Assembly: GCA_038380435.1 (NCBI GenBank)
Contig: JAWZYU010000055.1
Coordinates: 3,201,747 to 3,265,746 of the forward strand
Source of the DNA: Ryuthela nishihirai
Taxonomy: Eukaryota > Arthropoda > Arachnida > Araneae > Heptathelidae
DNA: 64,000 bases
Reading direction: 5' to 3'
Position 1 is the stretch's first letter. Every line of letters begins with the position of its first letter. The translations under genes and the position numbers were made by a program. The notes under the pieces were generated by a model. That model saw only the letters and a program-made list of their open reading frames with translations, was not told the origin of the DNA and made no database searches. This document shows, piece by piece, positions 38,179-49,407 of this stretch.

Positions 38179-38567
38179 TTGGGGCGGGGGTGGCTCAGTC
38201 GGTAGCGCGCCAGGCTCGTAATCTGTAGTTCCCAGGTTCGAGTTCCAGCTGGGTCAGCGTTGAGATTTATCTCCGCAAAATTCCCCGCCCTGCCCACGGT
38301 CAGTAGGGGACACCGATGGACTTGGAAAAGCTGTCGTCCGTCGGATGGGACGTTAAGCCGTGGCCCCGTGTGCGGGAGAGCCATACCCTGTGCACGTTAA
38401 AGAACACGCTGGATGGCCTTGACGGGAGGCTATCATCTGTCTCCCAACAACTGTTCCAGTGGGTCCCCTAACCCAACCTTCTCTGAGCCTTCGGGGTCCA
38501 TGTGACCTGGCCATTTAGCCCATGGTGTGCAAAAAAGTGCCGCTCAGAGGTAAAACAACCCAACCCA
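38179..38567 (+). mobile_element. SINE-A, full length, with 11-bp target-site duplication
   Basis: Complete copy ending CAACCCAACCCA. The direct repeat ACCCTTTAAAT is at 38168-38178 and 38568-38578. It is the intact parent of the rearranged copy at 33302. Confidence 0.85.
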
Positions 38568-38578
38568 ACCCTTTAAAT

Positions 38579-38946
38579 CGAGGATAGGTTTAGTTCCTTC
38601 TACTAACACAACAATGGTAGTTTTAGAAACATTTATTAACCTCGAAATTTGCTGATTTCAATCATTTCATTTTCTCTGTTAATTCAGTTCTTTAGCGTCA
38701 TTTCATTTTTGAAAATTTTAGTTGTTTCGATTATTTATATTATATTTCAATAATTTTATATTATATTTAAAAACTGTAGCTGATGCATAATAATAAAACA
38801 AATTTATGTTCAATATGCAATTTTTTTCAGCTGAAAAAAATTTTAAATTCATTCTTTTTCACCTGAAATTTTTTTAAATTCATTCTCTTCTGCTGAAAAA
38901 AAATTTAATTCATTCTTTCTCTGAAAAATTTTTTAAATTAACTAAG
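38579..38946. other. AT-rich sequence with short imperfect repeats
   Basis: Contains about four runs of TTTTTTAAATTCATTC-type sequence alternating with CTGAAAAA (38820-38940). No gene is seen. Confidence 0.5.
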
Positions 38947-39022
38947 CACGTAAACTGACAGGCTCCTGTCAGACCTCTGTGGCAAGCAGCTGCTTGAGGG
39001 GGTATTTATTTTATTTTATTTA
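38947..39022 (+). mobile_element. SINE-B, 3' fragment
   Basis: Only the last about 75 bp: the TGACAGGCTCCTGTCA inverted pair, CAGCTGCTTGAGGGGGTA and an ATTTTATTTT tail. A strongly 5'-truncated insertion. Confidence 0.8.
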
Positions 39023-40589
39023 ACCCACCAAGAATTCTTCAGTAAAATTTTTAATATTAAATACAAAATAAATTATAATATTCGTATATGTAATATGTAT
39101 GCATGCGTAATATATATTCATTTTATTTCCTTGATATATAATTAACAAATCATATATATATAAAATTTCCGTTATTAATGAATTTCTAAAACTACCAGTA
39201 ATTTATTTGATTAAAATAATCTTTAAAGTACTGACAAAATGAAACTTTACCATACTGATTCTTACCATGTCTGCAAGATCGAAACCAATATCCTTTTTTT
39301 CCGATTTTAATTCATTTATTTAATACGTCATTAAATAACGATGTCAGAATACGAGAATGAAAAAAAGAAAGAAACCTCAACGGAAAGCAAAACAAAAGAA
39401 ACAATTCCATTTAAATACTCAAGAGATATAAAAAGAAAAACACCGAAACTAGCTAATATCGAAATGGTTTCTGTTATCTCAAGCACCTTCTACTTGCAAA
39501 TTGTTTCCCTACCAAGAAATGAAACAGAACTCTTCGACTGCGGTTTCTTTTTTTTTCCGCTGTCACGCCAGATGTCGCTGACACGCGTTGAACACGGACA
39601 AGTGTTTCGCGGAGAAAACAACAAAAGGAGAAAAATAAACGGTAGGAGAAACCGTCTCGAAAAAGACCGGATTCAACAGTATACAGTTGAAGCCTCCGCC
39701 ACATACACAGACTCACAGACATGCATACTGTTACCCAAAACCAGAAACCTTGCATGAATACGCTCGGCAGCAATTCCCGATATACTCCGGGAGCTTCCCG
39801 CACCCGTCTCAGTGAGAGAACTAGAAGTACACTTCAACGCCGCGGCGGCCGCTGCTCCGCAATCAACGCTACCAACACTCTAGCAAGGCGGAGATACGGC
39901 GGCCGTCTTCACACACTAACACCTCACCATAATGGGGTGGCCAACCTGGTCGATTCTGTGGGTGACAGTTTCAATTGGGAAACGCCCGCGATTGCCCACG
40001 AGAGCGGTTGACAGTGTGTGCCACCATCTTGTGGTGACAGGCCCCATTCAATGACTCGGCGATTGGAAATTACATTAGCCCACTTGTATAACGCCGCTGG
40101 TCGAATTTAGATGAACTGGGTGGTTAGTGTAATCTACAGTGGTGGCAGTTGGCACTTTCTAGCAACCCCCACCACCCCCCTCACAATACCCCAACCTCTT
40201 CTATTATCTCATTTTCTCTTTCCCGATATGCCTCGCGGCAGGTCTATAAATGATCGCATACAGTTAATAAAGAGGGCTCATAAACAGGTCTTCGGCGTTA
40301 GTATGGTTAATGCTGATTCCTGCTTAGCGCACCACATACAGCCAATTCAATTTTGCTTTGAGTTAGGCCTAAGAATTTCAGATAAATACTATGTATCTGG
40401 ATGATGAGTTAATAGGCGAATTGTGGCTTTATTCGCAGGAAGAATCTGATTTTTTTCTCCATTTTTTTTTGCTTTAAAATAAATCTCTTGCGGTTGTCTA
40501 GAAGAATTTATGTTCTAATAGTGTGTAAAGGGTGCTCTACTTTTATTCGAATTTTAGTTTTTTTTTTGCTTTACGTTTTTTGGATTCTA
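39023..40589. other. Low-repeat region without recognised gene
   Basis: The longest non-repetitive stretch outside the DMRT exon and the palindrome. The base composition rises in G+C around 39740-40130, with several CGCG, GCGG and CGCC words, unlike its neighbours. Open frames at 39341-39757 (+, 138 codons), 39474-39803 (-) and 40111-40404 (+, 97 codons, with an internal start MPRGRSINDRIQLIKRAH) match no family I know. A CpG-rich promoter or first exon of an unseen gene is possible but not shown. Confidence 0.4.
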
Positions 40590-42299
40590 TGAGTTTGTTT
40601 ATAAGAGTATGCGCTTGTTTGCAAGAGTATGTCATTGTTCCTAAGCGTATGTACTTGATCGTAAGCGCATATGCTTGTTTGTAAGAGTACGTTCCTGTTT
40701 ATAAGAGCATGAACATATATAATATAACAAGAATATGTGCTTGTTTGTAAGTGTATGTACTTATTGTTTGTAAGCGTATGTACTTATTCGTAAGCGCATG
40801 TTCTTGTTTGTAAGAGCACTTTCTTTTTTATAAGCATATGTACTTATTCGTAAGCGCATGTGCTTGTTTGTAGGAGCACTTTCTTGTTTGTAAGCGTATG
40901 TACTTATTCCTAAGCGCATGTTCTTCTTTGTAAGAGTACTTTCTTGTTTGTAAGAGTATGTACTTATTCGTAAGCGCATGTGCTTGTTTGTAAGAGCACT
41001 TTCTTGTTTGTAAAAGTATGTACTTATTCCTAAGCGTATGTTCTTCTTTGTAAGAGTACTTTCTTGTTTGTAAGAGTATGTATTTATTCGTAAGCGCATG
41101 TGCTTGTTTGTAGGAGCACTTTCTTGTTTGTAAGCGTATGTACTTATTCCTAAGCGCATGTTCTTCTTTGTAAGAGTACTTTCTTTTTTATAAGCATATG
41201 TACTTATTCGTAAGCGCATGTGCTTGTTTGTAGGAGCACTTTCTTGTTTGTAAGCGTATGTACTTATTCCTAAGCGCATGTTCTTCTTTGTAAGAGTACT
41301 TTCTTGTTTGTAAGAGTATGTGCTTATTCATAAGCGCATGTGCTTGTTTGTAGGAGCACTTTCTTGTTTGTAAGAGTATGTACTTATTCCTAAGCGCATG
41401 TTCTTCTTTGTAAGAGTACTTTCTTGTTTGTAAGAGTATGTATTTATTCGTAAGCGCATGTGCTTGTTTGTAGGAGCACTTTCTTGTTTGTAAGCGTATG
41501 TACTTATTCGTAAACGCATGTGCTTGTTTGTAAGAGCACTTTCTTGTTTGTAAGCGTATATACTTATTCGTAAGCGCTTGTGCTTGTTTGTAAGTGTACT
41601 TTCTTATTTGTAAGAGTATGTACTTATTCATAAACGCTTGTGCTTCTTTGTATGAGCACTTTCTTGTTTGTAAGCGTAGGTACTTATTCCTAAGCGCATG
41701 TTATTCTTTGTAAGAGTACTTTTTGTTTGTAAGCGTATGTACTTATTCCTAAGCGCATGTGCTTGTTTGTAAGAGTACTTTTTTTTTATAAGCATATGTA
41801 CTTATTCGTAAGCGCATGTGCTTGTTTGTAGGAGCACTTTCTTGTTTGTAAGCGTATGTACTTATTCCTAAGCGCATGTTCTTCTTTGTAAGAGTACTTT
41901 CTTGTTTCTAAGAGTATGTACTTATTCGTAAGCGCATGTGCTTGTTTGTAAAAGCACTTTCTTGTTTGTAAGAGTATGTACTTATTCATAAGCGCATGTG
42001 CTTGTTTGTAGGAGCACTTTCTTGTTTGTAAGCGTATGTACTTATTCATTGTAGGAGCACTTTCTTGTTTGTAAGCGTATGTACTTATTCCTAAGCGCAT
42101 GTTCTTCTTTGTAAGAGTACTTTCTTGTTTGTAAGCGTATGTACTTATTCCTAAGCGCATGTTCTTCTTTGTAAGAGTACTTTCTTGTTTGTAAGCGTAT
42201 GTACTTATTCATAAGCGCATGTGCTTGTCTGTAGGAGCACTTTCTTGTTTGTAAGCGTATGTACTTATTCCTAAGCGCATGTTTTTCTTTGTAAGAGTA

Positions 42300-43534
42300 C
42301 TTTCTTGTTTGTAAGAGTATGTACTTATTCATAAGCGCATGTGCTTGTTTGTAGGAGCACTTTCTTGTTTGTAAGAGTATGTACTTATTCCTAAGCGCAT
42401 GTTCTTCTTTGTAAGAGTACTTTCTTGTTTGTAAGCGTATGTATTTATTCGTAAGCGCATGTGTTTGTTTGTAGGAGCACTTTCTTGTTTGTAAGCGTAT
42501 GTACTTATTCCTAAGCGCATGTTCTTCTTTGTAAGAGTACTTTCTTCTTTGTAAGAGTATGTACTTATTCATAAGCGCATGTGCTTGTTTGTAGGAGCAC
42601 TTTCTTGTTTGTAAGAGTATGTACTTATTCCTAAGCGCATGTTCTTCTTTGTAAGAGTACTTTCTTGTTTGTAAGCGTATGTACTTATTCCTAAGCGCAT
42701 GTTCTTCTTTGTAAGAGTACTTTCTTATTTGTAAGAGTATGTGCTTATTCGTAAGCGCATGTGCTTGTTTGTAGGAGCACTTTCTTGTTTGTAAGCGTAT
42801 GTACTTATTCCTAAGCGCATGTTCTTCTTTGTAAGAGTACTTTCTTGTTTGTAAGAGTATGTACTTATTCATAAGAACATGTGCTTGTTTGTAGGAGCAC
42901 TTTCTTGTTTGTAAGCGTATGTACTTATTCCTAAGCGCATGTTCTTCTTTGTAAGAGTACTTTCTTGTTTGTAAGAGTATGTACTTATTCATAAGCGCAT
43001 GTGCTTGTTTGTAGGAGCACTTTCTTGTTTGTAAGCGTATGTACTTATTCCTAAGCGCATGTTCTTCTTTGTAAGAGTACTTTCTTGTTTGTAAGCGTAT
43101 GTACTTATTCCTAAGCGTTTTGGTAACGGGCCAGGGTTTAACGTCCCATCCGACGGACGGCGGCCTTTCGAAGCCCATCGGTGTCCCCTACTGACCGTGG
43201 GCAGGGCGGGGAATTTTGCGGAGATAAATCTCAACGCTGACCCAGCTGGGACTCGAACCTGGGAACTACAGATTACGACCCTGGCGCGCTACCGACTGAG
43301 CCACCCCCGTCGCTAAAGATACAGTAGAATAATACCTGGAATATTTTCCCCTTTTTGAAGGGAAGGGTACAAATACATCTACTATAAACAAACACACAAA
43401 CTACAGACACGTTCAAACTAACACACAAACAACTACAGACACTTTCAAACAAACACAGACGCACTGTAAGATTATGTTTTTGTTTGTAAGCGTATGTACT
43501 TATTCATAAACGCATGTGCTTGTTTGTAGGAGCA
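42300..43534 (+). repeat. 1235-bp tandem segmental duplication, copy 1
   Basis: Includes satellite units, the 5' half of a SINE-A and a unique spacer. Rare variants (GTGTTTGTTTG at about 42470, TTTCTTATTTG at 42721, ATAAGAACATG at 42871) recur exactly 1235 bp later. Only two substitutions were noticed (near 42547 and 43195). Confidence 0.9.
43127..43314 (-). mobile_element. SINE-A 5' half within the satellite
   Basis: Minus-strand tRNA-like head (inverted box A and box B) and body up to the GGACGTTAAACCC motif; the tail is missing. It is followed by a 175-bp spacer (to about 43490) with ACAAACACACAAACTACAGAC-type repeats. Confidence 0.85.
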
Positions 43535-44769
43535 CTTTCTTGTTTGTAAGAGTATGTACTTATTCATAAGCGCATGTGCTTGTTTGTAGGAGCACTTTCT
43601 TGTTTGTAAGAGTATGTACTTATTCCTAAGCGCATGTTCTTCTTTGTAAGAGTACTTTCTTGTTTGTAAGCGTATGTATTTATTCGTAAGCGCATGTGTT
43701 TGTTTGTAGGAGCACTTTCTTGTTTGTAAGCGTATGTACTTATTCCTAAGCGCATGTTCTTCTTTGTAAGAGTACTTTCTTGTTTGTAAGAGTATGTACT
43801 TATTCATAAGCGCATGTGCTTGTTTGTAGGAGCACTTTCTTGTTTGTAAGAGTATGTACTTATTCCTAAGCGCATGTTCTTCTTTGTAAGAGTACTTTCT
43901 TGTTTGTAAGCGTATGTACTTATTCCTAAGCGCATGTTCTTCTTTGTAAGAGTACTTTCTTATTTGTAAGAGTATGTGCTTATTCGTAAGCGCATGTGCT
44001 TGTTTGTAGGAGCACTTTCTTGTTTGTAAGCGTATGTACTTATTCCTAAGCGCATGTTCTTCTTTGTAAGAGTACTTTCTTGTTTGTAAGAGTATGTACT
44101 TATTCATAAGAACATGTGCTTGTTTGTAGGAGCACTTTCTTGTTTGTAAGCGTATGTACTTATTCCTAAGCGCATGTTCTTCTTTGTAAGAGTACTTTCT
44201 TGTTTGTAAGAGTATGTACTTATTCATAAGCGCATGTGCTTGTTTGTAGGAGCACTTTCTTGTTTGTAAGCGTATGTACTTATTCCTAAGCGCATGTTCT
44301 TCTTTGTAAGAGTACTTTCTTGTTTGTAAGCGTATGTACTTATTCCTAAGCGTTTTGGTAACGGGCCAGGGTTTAACGTCCCATCCGACGGACGGCGGCC
44401 TTTCGAAGCCCATCGGTGTCCCCTACTGACAGTGGGCAGGGCGGGGAATTTTGCGGAGATAAATCTCAACGCTGACCCAGCTGGGACTCGAACCTGGGAA
44501 CTACAGATTACGACCCTGGCGCGCTACCGACTGAGCCACCCCCGTCGCTAAAGATACAGTAGAATAATACCTGGAATATTTTCCCCTTTTTGAAGGGAAG
44601 GGTACAAATACATCTACTATAAACAAACACACAAACTACAGACACGTTCAAACTAACACACAAACAACTACAGACACTTTCAAACAAACACAGACGCACT
44701 GTAAGATTATGTTTTTGTTTGTAAGCGTATGTACTTATTCATAAACGCATGTGCTTGTTTGTAGGAGCA
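43535..44769 (+). repeat. 1235-bp tandem segmental duplication, copy 2
   Basis: Partner of 42300-43534. The very high identity means either a very recent duplication or an assembly duplication. Confidence 0.85.
44362..44549 (-). mobile_element. SINE-A 5' half within the satellite (duplicate)
   Basis: The same truncated copy carried along by the 1235-bp duplication, with one base difference (CTGACAGTGGGC instead of CTGACCGTGGGC). Confidence 0.85.
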
Positions 44770-45072
44770 CTTTCTTGTTTGTAAGCGTATGTACTTATTC
44801 CTAAGCGCATGTTCTTCTTTGTAAGAGTACTTTCTTGTTCGTAAGCGTATGTACTTATTCGTAAACGCATGTGTTTGTTTGTAAGTGTACTTTCTTGTTT
44901 GTAAGTGTTATGTACTTATTCGTAGACGCAGGTGCTTGTTTGTAAGAGTACTTTCTTGTTTGTAAGTGTACTTTCTTGTTTGTAAGTGTACTTTCTTGTT
45001 TGTAAATGTATGTACTTATTCGTAGACGCATGTGCTTGTTTGTTAGAGTACTTTCTTGTTCGTAAGCGTATG

Positions 45073-45078
45073 TACTTA
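45073..45078 (+). repeat. Left 6-bp target-site duplication (TACTTA)
   Basis: Last six bases of the interrupted satellite unit, repeated at 61579-61584. Removing the insert and one copy restores a normal unit reading GTATGTACTTATTCGTAA. Confidence 0.85.
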
Positions 45079-45463
45079 AGTAGTTTCATCACACCCGACG
45101 GTATCCCCTTTGCACAGTGCTTTCCCCCCCTATGTCGCAATCGTCCACGTTGCCTTCTTGACTTGGACCCCCTATGTCGCAATCGACCGGAAATTGACCT
45201 GTGCTGGGCCACGCTGCCTTCTAAACTTTGACCCCTATGTTGCAATCAACAGGAAATTGACCCTGGCGTAGCAACTGTCGTGGTATTAATAATTCATAAT
45301 TAATAATTCATAATTAAAAATTCCTCCCCCTTTTAACCCCTTGTGCTATCTAGTTTTTAACTCTAATTTTAAGCTCCCCTTCTCGAATAGTCTCGATTTT
45401 CCTTTATCGATTTTCCTTTATTTCAGACCCCCCAATGGTTGACTTATATTTTAAACCCTCCAC

Positions 45464-45890
45464 TTGCAGACCCCCTGGTTGACCTATATTTTAAGCCCTA
45501 CCTATATTTTAAGCCCCCTTCTTCCCTCGGATTACAAGCCTCAGAATAATTGCACAGAAAAGGATGACACAAGTCTCAATTGTAAAAACACCTCCAAAAA
45601 GACCCCCCTGGTTGACCTATATTTTAAGCCCTACCTATATTTTAAGCCCCCTCCTTCCCACGGACTGGTTGATGCACGCCTAAGAATAATTGCACAGAAA
45701 AGGATGATTACAAGTCTCAATTGCAAAAACACCTCCAAAAAGACCCCCCTGGTTGACCAATATTTTAAGCTCTACCTATATTTTAAGGCCCCTCCTTCCC
45801 TCAGACCGGCTGATGCACGCCTCAGAATAATTGCACAGAAAAGGATGATACAAGTCTCAATTGTAAAATCAACTCCCAAAGTTGTATTCT
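45464..45890 (+). repeat. Tandem repeat of about 135-140 bp, three units, in the left arm (mirror 60767-61193)
   Basis: Units contain CCCCTGGTTGACC, TATATTTTAAGCCCT and AATAATTGCACAGAAAAGGA. A 160-codon open frame (45464-45946) is a by-product of the repeat and has no recognisable protein features. Confidence 0.8.
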
Positions 45891-46339
45891 TATTAAACCT
45901 CCCTCCCCTTAAAAAACTAATCGGTGGTGTCCAATACGTATTTTAGTACATCTCCTGTATTTAAAAACTCTCTAGGTATTCATCTGAAATTTTACAAGAC
46001 CACTCAACTCTTTCTGAATGACAACGGTCAGAATGACTAATGCAGCTCTCTAAATAAAACTTTCTTTAACAGAAAATCAACTCTCAAAGTTGTATTCTTA
46101 TTAATTAAACACTCACCAAAACCACACATCCCTTCTATTAAAAGTTACCTCTATTAAAACTTCACAAACTCACGTCCTTTTACAAGTTCTCTAAACATGT
46201 TGTATATTCTCTGTATTTATTCCTTATAATTAAATACTCATCAAAAATTCTCTCACCTTTATTAAAAAATCACTCCACGGTCGTAATAAAAAACAGTTTT
46301 CTGTAGATGGGTTTCATCAAAAAAAAAAAAAAAAATCCT

Positions 46340-46400
46340 CCCCCTGCAGTGAGATTCGAACCGACTATCTTGGGCTCGGATAGCCGGACGCACTCGACTA
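46340..46400 (-). other. tRNA-like fragment in the left arm (mirror 60256-60316, plus strand)
   Basis: Minus-strand sequence has a good box B (GGTTCGAATCTC) preceded by TAGTCGAGTGCGTCCGGCT in box A position. It is probably the head of a third, decayed SINE family, not a working tRNA: the acceptor stem does not pair. Confidence 0.4.
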
Positions 46401-48496
46401 TGGTTTGTACTTAATGTGGTCTAGATAGGTGTCGAACGGGTCAGACATTTCAGATATTAACCTAGTACGTTTTTTACAACCTTCGTATTCTTTATAACTA
46501 GTTTTTTCTACGTATTTCTTATAATGAACCCGATAGTCCTTTCACGTTAACATATGTATTTTTTATAACTCACGCATTTTAAGTCCGTTTCAGTAACACT
46601 TATTTCTTTTAACTCCGTGACTGTTGGCTGTCGCTTACTAGGACTATCCACAGTAACTATTTTTAAAAGACTGGCCCGCAGAAAATGCCGATGGGTTAAA
46701 AATTAATAAAAACTGATTATACTCGTCACGATGAAAAATATTGAGGGGTAATAGGGCCGACCTAAAAGACTCAGTGTTCGGATCCTCACCCTGGACAACG
46801 TTTCACTGACGGATGGTTAAGTCCTGTGAAATTATTCCAAACGGGGAATCACAAGGGTTTTATTAACGAACGAATCTTGGATCTGTGCTGCTTCCGTGTC
46901 AGGAGCACTGCCCTACATCGTGAAAACCCACTAGCACTCTTTATCGTGGTTTTCGGACTCGATATTTTTCCAAGTCCCGAGACGGTTCTCCCAATTCTAT
47001 CCTTTACGATACAAGGGCGTTTCAATGTACCCAATGTAGACAAACCCTTTTGAAATGACGCGTCCTAAACCTCCAAGTGCTGGGCTTATTAAAATTAGTC
47101 TCCATCGGGTTGGTCCCGTCAGATATCTGTGTTTCCACGTAGTAATGCTACACTGTAGAAAAGTCGGCTAAAAAACCGTCTTTAACATCGTTTGCGTGCG
47201 AACGTATGCCGCATCACGCTGTTGAAATCGGGTAAAAAAATAACTTTTTTTTTTTGTACGCAGTAGAATGTTCAAAGTACGTTGCAGTTACTGTTGCGTA
47301 AAAACTTTAGTTCCATCACGAATGCACGTTAACGGTGTAGGGGAACATTAGTTTTAGCAAATACTTCAACTATAAAAAAAAAATAATACAATGTCTCACG
47401 CACCCTTTCAACTTACCTGCACTAATCCACTGATATTTTATTTGCAGCTGGACTGATAGTCAAAATTTAGCAAATATTACAAAGAATCTCTCAATTTTAA
47501 AAATCAACTCTCAAAGTTGTATTCTTATTAATTAAAACCCTTTCTATTAAAAGTTACCTCTATTAAAAATCTTTTGCTATTCATTTTGCCAGGACTGCTA
47601 AACGATTCCCTTTTATTAAACTTCAATTCTTTGGGATTCATTTTTTCCAACCCCGTTAATCGATCCCCTAGTAAATAAAAACTCTCACTTACCTTTATTA
47701 AAATCATCCAGCGCTCGTAATAAATCAGTTTACTCTAGATGGGTTTAATCGGAAAAAAAAAATCATTCCGTCGCTAGCGTACCTCAACGTTAATTTCGGG
47801 AAAAAGTCTCATCGGATCCAAGGTCCACGTATTTTACTAGAAGAATGACACAGTAACTGTTCCAGAGAAAAATTAATAAAATTTGGTTTAAATTATTCGT
47901 AGGACTTGTATATAAGATCTAGCTTTAGACGCTCACCAGCCTAAAAGTTTACAAAGACTGTTATCAGTGTATCGGAAATCGTACGTTTCCTGTTGACATC
48001 CTTCAGATCGTTTATTAGGGGGTAGCAACAGCACTTTCACCACATCACACGATATGGTGCAATCCTTTTTCAGCTGGAAGGTCAAATGTCCAGCGCTTCA
48101 CTGTGTCTGCATTTGACACTGATAAGGTTTAAAAATAGATATTTCCTAGAATCCACATTGCCTTCTCAGATTGGACTTTGAACTCTATGTCGCAACCGAC
48201 CATATTTTAAGTCCTCTTCATAGAACCCCTGGTTGACTTATATTTTAAGTCCTCTTCTCGAATTTTCTTGTTTTTCCCCTGTTTAACCCATATTTTAAGC
48301 CCTCCCCTCTTCATAGATCCACCTATATTTTAAGCCCTCCCCTCTTTAAACCAAATCAGTTTTTGCGCATTTAATCGGTGTCATCCAACGTCCATACTAT
48401 TTTTAGTATGTCTCCTGTATTTTAAAAAAAAATATTGGCTTTCGTCGCCGTATTTGAACGCGCTACCTCAGTACCGATAGCTGAAGCGTCATCGCC

Positions 48497-48545
48497 AGGG
48501 CGCGGATTTTTGCGGAGATAAATCTCAACTCTGGCCCTGCTATCC
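48497..48545 (-). mobile_element. SINE-A relic in the left arm (mirror 58111-58159)
   Basis: Retains TTGCGGAGATAAATCTCAAC and the GGGCGCGG stretch, clearly diverged from the other copies. It lies next to another tRNA-like piece (48440-48495, minus). Presence in both arms means it was inserted before the arms were duplicated. Confidence 0.65.
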
Positions 48546-49097
48546 GCTCGACAATATTTGCTACTGATAAAACGATTTCCTTCATTAAAAATAAAAACTA
48601 ATTAAATAATGGGGTATCACTGAGAAAATACTGGGAAGAACAAACTGATTTCGTGCTAAAACATCTCCAGATTTCAGCTTACTTGAAAAACTATTGTTAG
48701 AAATGAACCAGTGACTTGAATCACTCAACTTCCATAAGAATACACAATTATGGTACAGTGTCGGGAAGAAATATGTTTCAACGAAATTCAATTGCATGTA
48801 TTACGATCAGAAAAATAATTTAGTGGACAAAGTTTAAAATAGTTATTAAATGGTACCTTACAGTGCGCTTCAGGTGAAAAACCTCCCCTTCGAACACTGC
48901 ACTCCGTTTTTCCGAAGTAACTGTGTCACAAGTCTTCCTACATCATCCCTAAACAGAGAATCGGATTCAATGTGCAAGAAGATCAAGACCTCATTTGAAG
49001 GAGCACATAGTGGATACTGTACTCCATAGTGAAATGAACATTGGCCTCTTGCGGGACCTAGTTATATCCCTACTCCAAGAGAATTACTAATGAAAAC

Positions 49098-49407
49098 GTG
49101 CTATTGTTAATGTATGTAATTCCAACAAAAAATGTTTTGTCTGTTTTAGCCACTTTGTATCCTGCAATAGGAAACACTGAACACCTTAACAACTATATAC
49201 ATTTAGAAGAAAACACACCAGGTCTAATTTTCCCTTTAACAATAAATCAAATATCTAAATTCGAAAAAATTAACATTTCTGTCTGGATACGAGAAAGAGA
49301 TGTTCCCACTCTACATCACACCATTCAGATTTAAAGCGCACGCAAATCTCCTACTGTTATCAGACGATGAAAAGTAGCATTATTGTTCCATTAAGAATTT
49401 GTTTCTA
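49098..49407 (+). pseudogene. Polinton-type protein-primed DNA polymerase B, N-terminal fragment (left arm)
   Basis: The first frame (49098-49334) reads VLATLYPAIGN and then GLIFPLTINQISKFEKINI. The second frame, shifted at about 49330, reads FKAHANLLLLSDDEK, an in-frame stop at 49375, then HYCSIKNLFL. In arthropod Polinton polymerases I know a region of the form LAALHP...GL-FP-----I-KFE--N-ISVNV...HVNLLL...SHYCWIKNLSRLL, which these pieces follow in order and spacing. The exonuclease and polymerase motifs are absent. It is broken by one frameshift and one stop and points toward the palindrome centre. Confidence 0.75.

Larger units (their letters stand above)
36621..38567 (+). repeat. Segmental duplication, copy 2
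   Basis: Partner of 31669-33682. Contains SINE-A at 36621-37006, repeat C units at 37022-37700, the 34-bp and 60-bp tandem repeats in different copy numbers, and SINE-A at 38179-38567. Confidence 0.85.
40590..45078 (+). repeat. Second satellite: 60-bp units made of three 20-bp subunits, 120-bp higher-order form
   Basis: Each 20-bp subunit follows CTTNTTNNTAAGNGNANNTN, for example CTTGTTTGTAAGCGTATGTA, CTTATTCCTAAGCGCATGTT and CTTCTTTGTAAGAGTACTTT. Two 60-bp versions alternate to give a 120-bp repeat over much of 42.0-43.1 and 43.5-44.3 kb. The minus strand is stop-free in two frames, producing up to 378-codon repetitive frames that I treat as non-coding. The array is cut by the palindromic element and resumes at 61579 in the same orientation. 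Confidence 0.95.

Noticed and set aside
39721..40011. Coding exon in the G+C-rich patch
   Set aside because: Overlapping frames on both strands are equally open and none shows a recognisable domain or convincing splice sites; kept only as an unassigned region.
42042..43178. A 378-codon minus-strand frame as a Lys/Tyr-rich repeat protein
   Set aside because: It lies entirely in the 3 x 20 bp satellite plus a SINE-A head; its first residues are SINE sequence and it is duplicated with the satellite segment.
45464..45946. 160-codon frame in each palindrome arm as a Polinton structural gene
   Set aside because: It is made of three tandem DNA repeats with low-complexity translation and no capsid, protease or ATPase motif.
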